From assembly GCA_016800925.1 (NCBI GenBank), contig JABCPU010000065.1, positions 166,965 to 230,964 on the forward strand: a stretch of DNA of 64,000 nt. The letters run 5' to 3'. The position numbers and the translations under genes were made by a program. Source of the DNA: Suillus spraguei. Taxonomy: Eukaryota > Basidiomycota > Agaricomycetes > Boletales > Suillaceae. This document shows, piece after piece, positions 35,342 through 47,407 of the stretch (the first letter of the stretch is position 1; each line of letters opens with the position of its first letter). The notes under the pieces were generated by a model that saw only the letters and a list, made by a program, of their open reading frames with translations, made no database searches and was not told the origin of the DNA.

Positions 35342-36977
35342 CTAATTCCTTTGCGCCAACGAGGAAAGCAACCGTGTCTTTAACGTGTTGCGAAAATCCT
35401 GCCCCACACTTCCAATGTAAGTTTGATCACCTACTGCACCACCGCCCTCTCGCTGATCATCCTCTCCTGCATCAGCGTCAGCACCAGTTTGCCTTGGCCT
35501 CCGAGGTTCTTCATAGAAGCGGACATTTGAGTTCTCATGGTTTAATTTTTCCTCAATTTCGACGATTAAATTGTGCAGAACGAAGCATGAACGGATCCAC
35601 ATGTTTGCGTAGTCGAGGTCCTTCTGGCTTTGGATTGGGATGCGAAGCTCCCGCAGGGATTGAAACCGGCCTTTGATAGAGCCGAAAAAATGTTCTGAAC
35701 GAACACGAACCTAGACATTGGGTGAGGACTACTAATATATATTGCCATTGATACTCACCGTCGACAGGTTAGTATTGAATATCTTTTGGTCTGGCGTCAA
35801 GCTCCCTCCTGGTGGCCGTTTGTATGGTGGCACACACCAGGTTCGTGCAGCATATGCCGAGTCGGCCCACAACCACTCTCCTGCACCAAAAAATGACTCA
35901 GGGTTCCGGGAAACCCTCGTTCGTGCAAATACGTTTGAGTCATGAAGACTTCCAGGTACGCCGATGACATAGTCCACAATACGAAGGTTATGAGGGAATA
36001 TAACGACCTTTTAAATTGTAAGTTACTGTGCTGCACACCGAACTGATACTTACCTGTGCTGTCAAAGAGTAGTCCGAATTTTTGTCAAAGAAACCCTCCC
36101 CATGCCAACCAGGTTTTTCATGTAAGGGGGATGGAGTCCCATCTACACAAAGAAAACCTCCACGCCACTCATGACATGTTTTTCTTTCTACATAGGCTTT
36201 CGCTCGCTCTCGTTCAACTTGGTCCTCGTGGTCAAGCGGATCAAAATGAATGGCTCGGTCATGAAGCTGCAACAGCGCAATCATCACGCGTTTGTAGCAG
36301 TTATAGACGGTCCCTACGGACACTCCGGCCCAGTCAGAAATGTCTTCAGTAGTTGCTGCATTGCCATAATGGCCGACACCATTGAGAAAGACAGCGAGCT
36401 GAACTGCGACGGGAAGTTGGGGATTGTTTGAGTTGTTATGGAAGATAGGGTGCCCTTGGATTAACTTCGTAAGTTCGGCAAATATGTCTGCATCAACGCG
36501 AAGCTTGCGTCGAAATTTGTCAGTTGAGAACAGAGCCCACTCCTCCAGCAAGTGTAGCTGAGGAGCGCGACTCAGACGTGGACGGACAGTAAGGACCCGA
36601 CATTTCTCCACCTCATCATGCAATGCACCGATTGCGTCAACGAACTGTGTAAAAACTCGTTCACACATGTCTGGGATATCATGTGATAGGACGCTCGAGT
36701 ATGCTGTTGAGAGTGATACAAGGGAATTGATTGACGAGGCAGATGTGACCGATGAGGTAGGGGATTCAGGCCATGCTGGTGATGCTGTCCGTATGCTGAT
36801 ATCAGACCCACTATGACCACTGGCAGTGTCGCTGATCTCTGATGAGTCCTCCTCCTCATCTACTAGTAGTTCATCTACCATAAACTCAACTAACTCCATG
36901 TATCGCGCGATAGTAAGGTCATGACTAGTTTGTTTGAGGCTGCGAAGGAGCCTTGAACGATCGGATTCCCGAGGCAT
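35342..36977 (-). CDS. PIF/Harbinger transposase (DDE_Tnp_4 type)
   Basis: Catalyses cut-and-paste movement. Exons 36977-36054, 36007-35759 and 35710-35342 (donors GTAAGT and GTGAGT) join in phase to 513 aa. An acidic N-terminal region comes first. A helix-turn-helix-like stretch (TTEDISDWAGVSVGTVYNC) follows. The catalytic triad then appears as GGFLCVDGTPSPLH (D1), GVPGSLHDSNVF (D2) and VRSEHFFGSIKGRF (E), with ADSAYAAR between. The C-terminal tail is acidic and low in complexity. No lesion is seen, so the element may be or recently was autonomous. Confidence 0.85.
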
Positions 36978-37518
36978 AATGATATTGAAAGATGGTGTCG
37001 CAGACTGCAGTAGATGATGACGGTCTGAGTATAAGGTTAGGGTTAATGTGTCAGCGTCGGAGCCTCAATTAACCGGCAAATTCCAAAATGCTCAACGTTT
37101 GAAATTTCTATACGAAGTTAACTTTGAGAACCACTATTGATACACCAAAATTTTGTCTCAACCGTGTTTTTTTCGAAGGACCTCGAGATGCAGCGAGAAA
37201 ATCGACGGCCTCTGATTTGTTGGTCCTGGATATCGAGGTGATTCAATCTCGTGGGAAGTTTGCTACTGCAAGCTTTACTGCTTGCATTAATACGCCCCCA
37301 AAACCCTGTGTAGAACAATAAACCACCAACGTGACTGATCACATTACCGTCTGGCATTTTCCCCGACTTGAACACTTGAATACTTCGACTGGATTAACGT
37401 CACCTGTCGAGATCACTAATATCCACTCAACTTGTCATTCCAAATTAGTTAGTAAGTGATTCTATTGCAATTGGTGTCACGATCTATCCTTACAAGGAGT
37501 CCTAGTCATCAACAAACT

Positions 37519-38265
37519 ATGTCGAATTATTCAGATACTTGGGAGAAGCTTTCTCGTGTCTCTGTCACCGGCGCTGAGTATGACTCTCGTGAACGCCAGC
37601 CTCATCCGAGACGGTTGGAAGGGTCCTGGGTAAATCTTACCAAATGCATCTACGCATTATTGGACGACACAAAGAGTCGACTCATGGGGCGGGTGGTGTT
37701 GAAATGTCTGCTGTTGCGTTCAATGTAGCTGACAAGATGAAAGATCTGAAGATAAGCGAGGAGACCGATATGGAAAAACGGCTTGCAGGATCTTTTGTTT
37801 TCTCGCGCGAACACGCGAAACGCTCTACTACTGGATATTTTTTGCGACATTTCTCTACCAGCTTGGGAGCAATTTTCCTGACTTGCAGCCGGATATGGTA
37901 AGATGGATTCAAGACAATCCAGCCCTTTTAGACCCCAACAAGTCTCTTCGCGACCAGATGGAGGCGTTCTTTCTCCGTCCTCTCCGGCGGCTTCGGAGTG
38001 GACTGAGAAACAGAGAGATAAAGTGTTCACCTATAGTATTCGTTGTTGATGTCCTTCATGAATGTACATCCAAAGCTGAGCTTGCCGATTTCATCGCCCT
38101 GCTCGCTCGAGCGCTTCGCGCTCCTGGTATACCCGTGATCCACATTCTGCTCACGAGTAATTCGCAAACGCATATCCGCGAAGCATTCCGGGAAGAAGAG
38201 GTGCGCCCCCTGGTGTATGAGATACGAGCAAGCACATCTGGCGAGATTCTCGCTATGAATGTAGC
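37519..38265 (+). pseudogene. NACHT (STAND NTPase) fragment, decayed
   Basis: NACHT modules are the nucleotide switch of fungal NLR-like proteins. The 5' part reads GAEYDSRERQPHPRRLEGSW, and after a frameshift GGVEMSAVAFNVADKM, where the Walker A Gly-Lys is Glu-Met, so nucleotide binding should be lost. Another frameshift near 37830 leads to MVRWIQDNPALLDPNKSL, Walker B-like IVFVVDVLHECTS and HILLTSNSQTHIREAF, then EIRASTSGEILAM. There it stops resembling NACHT and runs in frame into the TPR part of TPR-HET 2. Start near MSNYSDTWEKL at 37519. This is either a shuffled NLR or a chance fusion. Confidence 0.65.
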
Positions 38266-38295
38266 ATCTCCAACTAAAGACTTGCCACACATCTT

Positions 38296-41200
38296 CGCAA
38301 TAAACACCGAACCCCGTAACACGTGCATAACTGGGGACTTGCCAATCGCTGGAGAGCCATTAACGCAAGAGATTCAAGGCAGCGATGTCAACGACAACCA
38401 GTCCTATGCAAATTGGTCATTTGTTATAACGCGGAAACATGGCTGGGACCACGCGCTTAAGGACGCACTTAAGGTGCGATTCTCTGATCTGCCATGAATC
38501 CACTGCTAACTTTCATAGCGATGTAGTCTGTCAGTCTTCATCCCTCGTTGACAGGTTATATCTCCAAGGGCATTGCCCTGTGCGAAGAAAATCACCTCCA
38601 GGATGCGAGAAGGGCATTTGACCTCGCATCCGTGTTCACAAACAGTGATTCAGAGACCACTCTCCTTCTCTTGATTAAGGCAAGGATGCAATTCCTTCTT
38701 CGTATTCATTGCTTCAACACGGTCCTCAGGCCGTTGTATTTTTCAATGCAAATCAGCATGAGAATGCAATGCTGCGGGTCCAAGAGTTGATTGCCGTTTG
38801 TTCCAAAGCCGACACTCTTGCGTGTCGTGTAGTAGAAGTGAGTTTTATGTGTTCTGTGACTTCTGCCGAACCCCGTGCGTGGCACCGATTTTTCTTAACT
38901 CTGCATACCAGGCATATCTATGCGTCCACCTGGGTACCAATACCTTGGACGGCGGGCGTTACAGTGAGGCTGCTGACCACTTCACTGCAGCTGTCAAGGC
39001 CTGCGCTTCCACTTCGCAGTCGGCCGTTCATTCTAAATACCAAGACTTTGTGGTGGTGCGTGAACCCAATGCAACCGTGAGGTTTTGTTCGTGCCTAAGG
39101 GGGTGCATTGTCTAGCTCTTCGGGTGGAACCCCAAGTCCTTGTGGGAAAATGCGAACCAGAAAAAGTGTGATGCACTCCTTCGTGCAGGTAGACTCGGAG
39201 AAGCAGTCCAATCGCACCGATACATGATGGATATGAGTGATGAAACTACGAAGGCGAGCTGCCTTGAGTGGTCCACTGGTAAGTCTTCATTGATGTCGCC
39301 CGGACTACAATTTTCATGCGCATATAACTTAGCTTTCATGTGAGTATGCGGCGCGTGCTGTGCCCAACTTACTTCGTGTGGAGATGCCGCCCTAGATAAG
39401 AAGGACTACGACCGGGCTATTGAACTATATTCAATGGCAATCGAGCTGGACTCTACAACCGATATAATCTTTGCAAACCGGAGCAAAGCAATGTTGTTGA
39501 AAATGCTATGGGAGGATGCACTTCTCGATGCGGAAAAGGTACGATAGCATCCATTTCACAATAGGCATGTTCAGTTCAAACATACACAGGTCATCGAACT
39601 CAACCCTTCGGCTTATCTTGGGTACCAGCTGAAGCATGAGGCGCTTCATGGCGCCCAATTTTATGACGAAGCCATCGATGCTTTCCAAATTATGTTGTCA
39701 AAACTGGACGAGGCTCCCGACCCGCAAATACAGGGTAAGCTCCAAATAATGTATATGTCAAAATTCGCGACTATTTGTTCAGGGCTGCGTCAACACTATA
39801 TCAGTCTATCTCGAGCAGAAAGTGCTATTGGAGACGTCCTTCGTACCCACTTCGACAATGCCCCACTTCGTCTACTCAACACATCCAATGGGCGATTATG
39901 TGATCGAGAGGCCCAGATAGATGCTTTCAAGACGAGTACAGAATATAAAAGGTTGTTGGCATCTATAATTAAGAACGCAGACGTCCAATTGGAGCACATC
40001 CAAGACGTGGTGGCCATGTACTTCCGTTGGGTCATGCTATCGCATAGCTGGGGAGAAAAGGAGCCACTGCTGCACCACATCCAAGACAAGGTCGTGTACG
40101 AGTTGGATCCAGTTGTCAACATTACGAAGTTGCGGTCATTCTGCGAAATTACTCGCGATGCGGGCTTCCTGTGGGCGTGGGGCGACACGTGTTGCATTGA
40201 CCAGAAAAACAATGTCGAGCTCCAAAAATCGGTCAACTTCATGTTTGTTTGGTATCACAACTCAGCGCTTACAATCATCTATCTGTCGGACGTTCTGCCT
40301 TCATCCAACTCTTGCACGTTGGGCGATAGTGCTTGGATTAAAAGGGGATGGGCAGTCCAAGAATTCTTGGCTTCTAAAATCGTTCGATTTTATCGCAAGG
40401 ATTGGACCCCGTACCTCGATGATCAATCTACCAACCACAAGGAGTCGACGGCGATTATGCAGGAGTTGGGAGATGCTTCAGGAATAGATTTACAGTCCCT
40501 CGTTGCCTTCCGTCCAGGAATGAGAGACTCCCGAGAGAAACTCCGATGGGCATCGACACGTATCACCACGTTGCAAGAAGACGTTGCATACTCATTATTT
40601 GGCATCTTCGGTGTCTACCTACCTGTAATGTATGGCGAGAACAAACGAAACGCGCTCGGGCGACTCTTGCAGGAGAGTGTTGCTCAGTCGGGCGACGTCA
40701 GTGTGCTTGACTGGGTTGGGAAATCATCTGAATTCAATAGCTGTTTACCAGCGGACGTCACTTCATATCAAGCCCCGCCGTGGTTGCCATCTCTTTCCGA
40801 AAATCATATTCAGACATTGGTCTCATCGCTCCAAGATGCTGTGGTTGTCGAGATGACTTCGAAATTATACCGTGAGCTTGGCTCCCTAAGCGCTGCCCGT
40901 TTCGCGCACCACCGGCTGCATCTGCCTTGCATTGCATTTCTCGTCACCGAAGTCAGAGACAGCCCTAGTCAAAACCAGAAGGCCAATTTCACGTATCAAG
41001 TCAAGGCCAAAGGGCTTCGTGATCTGTTGATCACCACGGAAGACAGGCTGATCCGGTTTTGGCCAGGGAGACCCGCTCTGCAAACATTCTATCTTGTTCG
41101 TCCATGGAATCGTAATTTCCTTGAGCTGCCCGGCCACGCAGAGCCCCCCCTTTCTCTCGATTCCTCACAGAGCATGGAAGAGTATTGGTCCCCACCTGAG

Positions 41201-41431
41201 TCTGATATTTTTCCTGCGCCTCCCGGAGAAAAAGCAATGGTTGATTCGGAATCTCACTCGCAAGCATTGTGATTGATTGCTTGCCTTGAACGGCCATTTG
41301 GCGCACTTTTGCTAGCACAGCGACGCGGCGGAGAATACAGGAGAATTGCGTCAGATCATGTCATCGTTGCGCAAGTCGAGGACATTGCGTCTGTTCGCAA
41401 TATAAATGTCAGGACACTAGAAATATTGTAG
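38296..41431 (+). pseudogene. TPR-HET domain protein 2, interrupted by stop codons
   Basis: Paralogue of the gene at 24011-27096, with the same exon order. The first exon (TCITGDLPIAGEPL) is open with the NACHT fragment upstream. TPR segments include SKGIALCEENHLQDARRAF, YSEAADHFTAA and DYDRAIELYSMAIELD. The last exon (from about 39782) has the HET core with VMLSHSWGEKEPLL, WAWGDTCCIDQKN, IKRGWAVQEFLAS, VAYSLFGIFGVYLPVMYGE and LDWVGKSSEFNSCLPAD. In contrast to copy 1 the CCID block is intact. A TGA at 41270 replaces the Arg codon CGA of copy 1 (ALRLIA); past it the frame continues through GGEYRRIASDH to TAG at 41429, so the last ~50 residues are lost. Another stop (TAG) near 39394 may fall in an intron. 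Confidence 0.75.
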
Positions 41432-42429
41432 TGTATGCATTGTAAATGAAGGACACCTGAGGCCTGAAGGCCTGACTCTCAGTTACATGATGATGGTGTG
41501 CACCTACAATTGTATAATGCACATCGTTGTATACAGTTCTAACTGGAATCAGCCAGGTATCGTGATGGTCTGTACGGAGCTTTGTTGCGTGGGTCCTGGG
41601 ATATAATATGTAGCTTGATCTGATCAGTCCTTAATCTGTATAGGCTAACAGGCGCAAACCTTCGGAGCCGGGATTCTTTCTTCGTGGTCGTCAGTGAACA
41701 AGTGGGTTACTATCTTTGAGGTATTCATTGTAATTGACTAGCAACCGGGGCGCCGAGTAGCTAGTGAGCGAGGAAAAGACTGGCATTTGAGTGTTGTTTG
41801 TGCTCTTCTCGGATATGCACGTCGCAAGCGCACATGCCATACCTGCACCAATTGTGATGACATAATCCAGGATTCGTCGGATTCATCGTCGGACTACAAG
41901 TCCCCTATAGGGAGAGTGAGGAATGAGGAAGGATTGGCGTTGAATTAGCATCAGTGTACTCCGTCAGTGTATTCAGTACTGTGTTGACAGAACTTTAGGG
42001 CCTGGACAGCTGCCATTTAAACTGGTTTATTTCTCAGTTTGTGTCTCAGTTTCATCAGCAAAACACTTATGTACTATACAGGGAAGTCCCCCTATGTACA
42101 ATGCTGTGCAGTGCTGTGTAGCGCTGCACAGCACTGGAGATAGGGACCTTATATTTGGGTTTTGCTGATGTTGTTTCATTCGCCACAATATATACAAATA
42201 ATAGTGACATCAAAGTGACATAGGCTTTACTTAGGGTTTAGTCATGCATAATGCTGCCTCCATTGGCAGCAAGGGAGCACATTCACTGGTTCCATCTCCT
42301 CCAGATGGCAGCAACAATGCCACAATGGTCGTCCAGCTCATCATAAACATTGTCATTGTCTATATAACCTCAATCCTTTCTGGGCATGTATGAGTGCAAG
42401 AGCTTGCCAATGGACATCCTGACTGGATC
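41432..42429. other. Intergenic; duplicated segment and LTR-like remnant
   Basis: Contains the 41698-41835 duplicate. At about 42018-42060 a 40-bp block (TTTAAACTGGTTTATTTCTC and flanks) matches part of LTR G at 53669-53712 in inverted orientation. No gene was recognised. Confidence 0.4.
41698..41835. repeat. Segment duplicated from or with 32895-33060, copy 2
   Basis: Same order of conserved blocks as copy 1. It lies downstream of TPR-HET 2, whereas copy 1 lies downstream of the flavin-reductase-like gene. The minus strand reads CISEKSTNNTQMPVFSS and SLTSYSAPRLLVN. Confidence 0.55.
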
Positions 42430-42560
42430 AAAATGAGCTTGGGATGAAAAAGGATGTGTTTCATGCACTTGTACAAAAACTTCAGATGTGTGGACTACAT
42501 GATTCAAAATATATAACACTCGATGACCAGGTTGCTATATTTCTTGAGTTTGTGATGGGG
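42430..42560 (+). pseudogene. N-terminal fragment of a second PIF/Harbinger transposase
   Basis: One frame reads GMKKDVFHALVQKLQMCG then LHDSKYITLDDQVAIFLEF, the helical N-terminal signature of fungal Harbinger-type transposases. No catalytic part follows; it is a remnant beside the copia insertion site. Confidence 0.5.
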
Positions 42561-42915
42561 GCAACTGAGGATAAGGATGCTGGGTAATGGTTGTCCAGCC
42601 ACTGAGTGGTTGTTATGTCAGCTCAAGCTTCCGCATAAGTCTTAAAGTGTATAATGTAGCTCTATCCATAGGGATCCATTCCTGTTCTATAGCTGATATA
42701 TGTTCTCTCTTTCTCTCCAACATCATATCATGTGGTTCAGAAGAAACCAGAATTGAGCACTGATGGTGATAGGAAGAGGTGGTGCTTGCTGTACTCCCAC
42801 GACGGGCCATACTGAAAGTACAAGACATCTGAGTGTCTTGTTCTGGCATAGTAGAGGGAATGCTAAAATGCTGGGAGTTGTCTTATAGAAATGCTAGTTT
42901 TGTGGCAAAGGCTTG

Positions 42916-44210
42916 TGACAAAACTAAGTAAAAGCGGCATATACCACGCTCAGCTGCTATCCAAAGGAAGGATGAGAGAATGACTGAGGGAAAATTACAT
43001 GACAAGGGTCCATTATATGATAGGAACGAGCTCGCTAAGACACCATGAGGCTCGCTTGAGAAACCCCTAACCTCTCCACTATTACATGTGAACCTGAGCG
43101 CCTTTGAGACGTGCTTCAACATGTACATGATTAAGTGTGATGAAGCACGACAAAATGCGATGAAGTGTGGTCAAACATGAAAGGTGCGGTGTAAAGATAC
43201 AACCTAACCTGGGCTGTAGATAAACTACCTCTCAAGTTAGTATGTGAGTCTTGCACTCCATCTAGTCTGCTTCACTTGTGAGAACAAGAGCGTTCGACCC
43301 TAAAGGGGGATGCCTATTAGTATGGTCAAGTTCGAGTCAAAATTATGTGCAAAAGAAGTGTCGTGGTCAGCGGTAAGTTGCCATGGTCAGTGATGATGCC
43401 GCTGGAACTAGCGTCGTGTGTAGCGGTGCTACTGTGGTCGAGATATAGTCAGAACAGTTGCATTGAGTGAGTGATGTTGAGCAATGATATCAGCGGTAGC
43501 GGTAAGGTTGCGAGTGGTGCAAAGAAACAGTAAAGAAGTCCGCAGTACTTTCAGCGGTAAGGTAGTAGTGCGTGAGAAGTTCAGTCAAAATAACAGTCAA
43601 AAGTCCAGCGGTATGCCAGTGGTAGAGAGAACGAGCGTGATAGATTAACAAGTGATAAGGAACTTTAAAGACTACGTCTACTACTGGGTGGATCCAGAGC
43701 TAGACAATAATCCTGACCTATAGTATGTGCAATGGTGTAAAATCAGGTACTGTATCATGCGGGGTATGTGGTGCTTATATCCTAAATTGTATGTACTCGG
43801 AATACTCTAGGCGAGATCAGTAGCGCTGGAGTGTAGTAACCGCCATAAGTAAACATAGTGCGAGGCATTGCAGCATGAGGCAACATGTAATAAGGCTTGC
43901 CATGGAATCAGTGATAACGAACATAAAACAAACGATGCACCAAATGGAGCTATGCGGATGCGGCAAGGACATGGGAGGACATCGGTACGTGGAATGTGGT
44001 GCAGCAGTCGGTACAGTGTGCGGTAAACGTGGGATGCCGCCGGTAATGCTAAAGGGGTAAGACGGCCATAGACAAGTGGTAACTCCTATAGACGTGAGAC
44101 GAGTGTCAAAAGATGGGGTTTTAAGCCCAGCACCAATATGTTTGTTACAGTGGGAAAGGCGCAGTGAGGTGCACACTTTGCCAAAGGTGCGAACTCATCT
44201 TGTTTTGTCA
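42916..44210 (-). repeat. 3' LTR of the copia element, split by LTR A copy 3
   Basis: Outer parts 42916-43189 and 44150-44210 match the 5' LTR at 53201-53491. It has a longer middle than the 5' LTR near 43080-43150, so the two LTRs have diverged by indels. Confidence 0.85.
43190..44149 (+). repeat. LTR family A, copy 3
   Basis: TGTAAAGATAC...GTTTGTTACA, 960 bp, inside the copia 3' LTR. Flanks GCGG and GTGG fit a 4-bp duplication with one change. Confidence 0.85.
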
Positions 44211-44254
44211 CTCCCACTCAAGCAAAGTTGCAGACCCATGGCCTTGGTGAATTT

Positions 44255-45528
44255 CTAATGCTTGTCATGCATTAGTGGTTTTGTGAGGATGTCTGCCACC
44301 ATGTTATCTGTCGGGATGTAATGTGTGACTGCTTCGCCTTTTGGCACTAGATCATTGTGCACAAAATGGTACTTGCACTGGATGTGCTTTGTGTGCGCAT
44401 GGAATTGCGCATCTTTGGTAAGAATGATGGCTGCCTGATTATTGCAGTGGAGTATGGTGGGTGCACCTTGCTTTTCACCAATTTCAGCAAAGAATGTGTG
44501 AAGCCAGGCAAGATGCTGTCCTGCATTGCTGAGTCCAATGTATTCAGATTCAGTGATGGAAAGCATGACCATGCTTTGTCATTTGCTTGCCCAAGATATG
44601 GTGCTGCAGTTTGTGATGAAGATGTAACCTGATGTGGAGCGTGAAGTATCTAACTTGCCAGACCAGTCTGTGTCTGAATAGCCATGGAAGTCCATGTCCA
44701 TTTGCACATCAGTTCCATCATAGGTTAGTTCCATGTTGCATGTGGCTTTGAGGTAGCAAAGTATGCGCTTTGCAGCCTCCAAATGTAAGGATTTGGGTGC
44801 AGCGCTGAAGTGGCTAAGTACTCCCACTGCATATGCGATGTCGGGGCATGTGCCAAGCATGGCGTACATGAGTGAGCCAATGACAGATAAGTATGACACT
44901 TTACGACCTTCAATTGTGATCTCATGGTGTGTGGAGTTGTCTCCTTCCTGGTCCATGGTGAGTTTGAGCCCATGCGCCATGGGAGTCCAGATAGGTTTGC
45001 ATTTGGCCATGCCAGTGCACTGCAAGACAGTGTCTATATATTGGCGCTGCCTAAGTGCAATTTTGTGCGCCTTGCGATCACGCTGAATCTTGATGCTGAG
45101 GATAAACTTTGCCTCTCCTAGATTATGCATCTTGAATTGCACTGAGAGCTTGCACTTAACAGAGTCCATGAAGGTGTGCGTAGATGTGGTGAGCAGCATG
45201 TCATCAACATAGATGACTAGGAAACAGACTTGCCTTTTTTCACAAAGAACGTACAGGCATTTTTCTGCATCTAAGCGCATAAAGCCTATCTCACCAAGTT
45301 TGTGATCAAGTGTCCTGTTCCAGGTGCACCCTGATTGCTTCAGACCATATAGTGAGCGCTTCAATTTCTAGCAGTACCCTGGTTGAATTGGGATGCCTTT
45401 GGGTGGAAGTAGGTAGGGCTGCTCTTCCAATTCGCCATTTAAGTATGCTGTGGAAACGTCCATCTGATCAAGTTCGAGGTTGTGTTTTGCAACTAGTGAC
45501 ATGATTATGCAAATGGATTCCAGGTTTG
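44255..45528 (-). pseudogene. Copia reverse transcriptase and RNase H
   Basis: The minus strand reads QMDVSTAYLNGELEE, then (past a TAG near 45368) RSLYGLKQSGCTWN, the catalytic VIYVDDMLL, LGEAKFILSIKI, then RNase H with YSDTDWSGKLDTSRSTSGY, SITESEYIGLS and, at the end, VHNDLVPKGE and NMVADILTKPL. A TGA at 44577 interrupts SWASK/QSMVML where Arg is usual. The first residues continue the frame that precedes LTR C (VFAPIAN joins LESICII once the LTR and its duplication are set aside), showing that the LTR is a clean insertion. Confidence 0.9.
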
Positions 45529-46152
45529 TGTTACAGTCATACATGCCCCTATTCATTTTTCCTCTTATTCTCGTATATCATGTGATATGGAGCTTAATTG
45601 CTCGGACACTTCCACTTCCATCAGACATCACATGACTGCATAACTCAACTAGTATGTCATATCATGTGATGTCATGACTCCCCATGACTCCGTTCTCAGA
45701 CTCAACTGGTTTAGCATATGCATACACTAAACCCATGTCTTTATCTCTGACTCATGCGTCTCAACACGCTTGTACTATACATGCCTTCCTTATTAGGATA
45801 CACAGTTATATTCTCACGGTTACCTGGTCTGTGCGCATATACATACCTATATAAGCACAGTGTACTTGTAGTAGATTCTTTACTTTAATCTTACTGGGTT
45901 TTACCTGGAATATCCCTTGCTTAGGCCTCCAACCTAAGTCATCTTGAATTGCCTCTAAGTCTAAGCACTCCTTAGCCTTAGCCTCTATTCTCGTAGAACC
46001 TCTTAGACTTGTCTTTGAGGCTGAACCCTTGATAGTACTCGGAACGTGTTCCTTGTACTTTCACCTTGTCCTTTTCTGGACATTGTAGAACTTCCCAGCA
46101 GACCGTCTGTGTCCTTTCACTGTCACTGGTGATGCCACCCCAGTTCGTAACA
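45529..46152 (+). repeat. LTR family C solo copy in copia RT
   Basis: 624 bp, TGTTACAGTC...TTCGTAACA, perfect 5-bp duplication GTTTG (45524-45528, 46153-46157). It contains a TATA box CTATATAA at 45847-45854, which puts transcription start near 45882. It is the probable source locus of the captured DNA at 59210-59550. Confidence 0.9.
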
Positions 46153-47402
46153 GTTTGCGATGGGTGCAAAAACTTCCTGGTAGTCCACACCTTTGTGCTG
46201 TGTGAAACCGCACACAACTATGTGGAGTTTGTAGTAATCAACATTTCCGTTTTGATCAAGTTTGATGCGAAAAACAGACTTGAAGGTGATAGGCTTGATG
46301 CCTTCAGGAATTGGCACTGTTTCATAAACCTGATTCGAGTTCAGACTCAATAATTCCTCCTCCAGGGTGGAGTGCCACAGATGTCCATCTGCATGGGCAA
46401 ACACTTCTGACAGTGACTGTGGGAGGTCATGTTCAGCAGGACCCATTGCACCTATGTCTGCAAAATGTATGTGGTCATCGTCTTGATCTTCAACAGATTG
46501 TCAGGGAGATTCAAAACACTCAGGAAGTAATTCTGTGTCTGCTGTGGGTTGTGCCTCATGGTGCCATTGCTCCTCATCAAGTGTGCGCTGGTAATTCCGG
46601 TTCTTGTCAGCTGGGCGACGGTCACACACAGTGCGCCTAACTCCTCCAATGATTTGGGCAGGTGTGCACATGCACACTGGTGAGTGTAATGGTGAATGTG
46701 CCTGTGCTTGGGGCATCTCTTGCGGCACAGACATAGGCAAATTGTCACAGAGCGACAGGTTTCCAGTTTCTCAGTTAGTTCTTCTAGCTTGTCTGGGTGC
46801 ACATTTGGCAGGTGTGGCAGTGCGCCAGGTTCCAGTGGAGTTTGCGCGCTTTCTGAGGGATTTGCATCCTCCTCCTCATCAGATACAGATGCATCAGGGA
46901 AATGGCACTGGAGTGGGAACAAACCCTCCCACTGTTGTTCAGCGGGGTGTGCATGCCAAGGCACCAGGTAAACATCAGAAAACTGATCAGTTTCATTGAA
47001 GGTCACATGTCTGCTTGAGAATACTGTGCACTGGGCTAGGTCCATGAGTTTGTAGGCCTTTTGACCGTGCATGTAGCCAATCATGATCGCCTTGTGCCCT
47101 TTGGGGTGAAACTTTCCTTTGCACTTGTTTTTTGGTATGAGTGCATATGCAGGGAATCCAAATGGGCGGAAGAAAGAAGGGTCTGCATTCCAATTGAACA
47201 GTGTTTCATATGGCATCTTTCCTTTTATGCCTGCAGCTGGGCTGCGGCCTGTGATGTAGGCAGCAGTTGACATTGCATCCACCCAGAAAGATTTCGGCAA
47301 CTTGGATTCTTCCAGCATGGCTGTGGCGAGTGTTGAGAGCATTTGATTCATGTGCTTTGTGATACCATTTTGCTCTGGGGTGTCAGCTGCAGTGGTTTCA
47401 AG
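46153..47402 (-). pseudogene. Copia integrase 3' part and start of reverse transcriptase
   Basis: After LTR E the frame resumes with TAADTPEQNGITKHMNQ (third catalytic residue, Glu of PEQNG), KLPKSFWVDAMSTAAYI, KPFG-like RPFGFPAYALIPK, GYMHGQKAYKL, and an acidic linker. There is a frameshift near 46745 and a TGA at 46501, then in the same frame VFAHADGHLWHSTLEEELLS (RT N-terminus) and VVCGFTQHKGVDYQEVFAP. LTR C cuts RT at 46152. Confidence 0.85.
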
Positions 47403-47407
47403 TATGG

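Larger units (their letters stand above)
33220..37132. mobile_element. PIF/Harbinger DNA transposon, apparently complete
   Basis: The ends are inverted repeats GGTTCTCAAAGTCAA (33220-33234) and the complement of GGTTCTCAAAGTTAA (37118-37132), 14 of 15 matching. Between them are two convergent intact genes: a trihelix/Myb-like DNA-binding protein (plus) and a DDE transposase (minus), the two-protein set known for this superfamily. A 3-bp target duplication of the expected TWA type could not be fixed (TTA-like left, TAT-like right). It lies between the flavin-reductase-like gene and the NACHT/TPR-HET copy 2. Confidence 0.8.
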
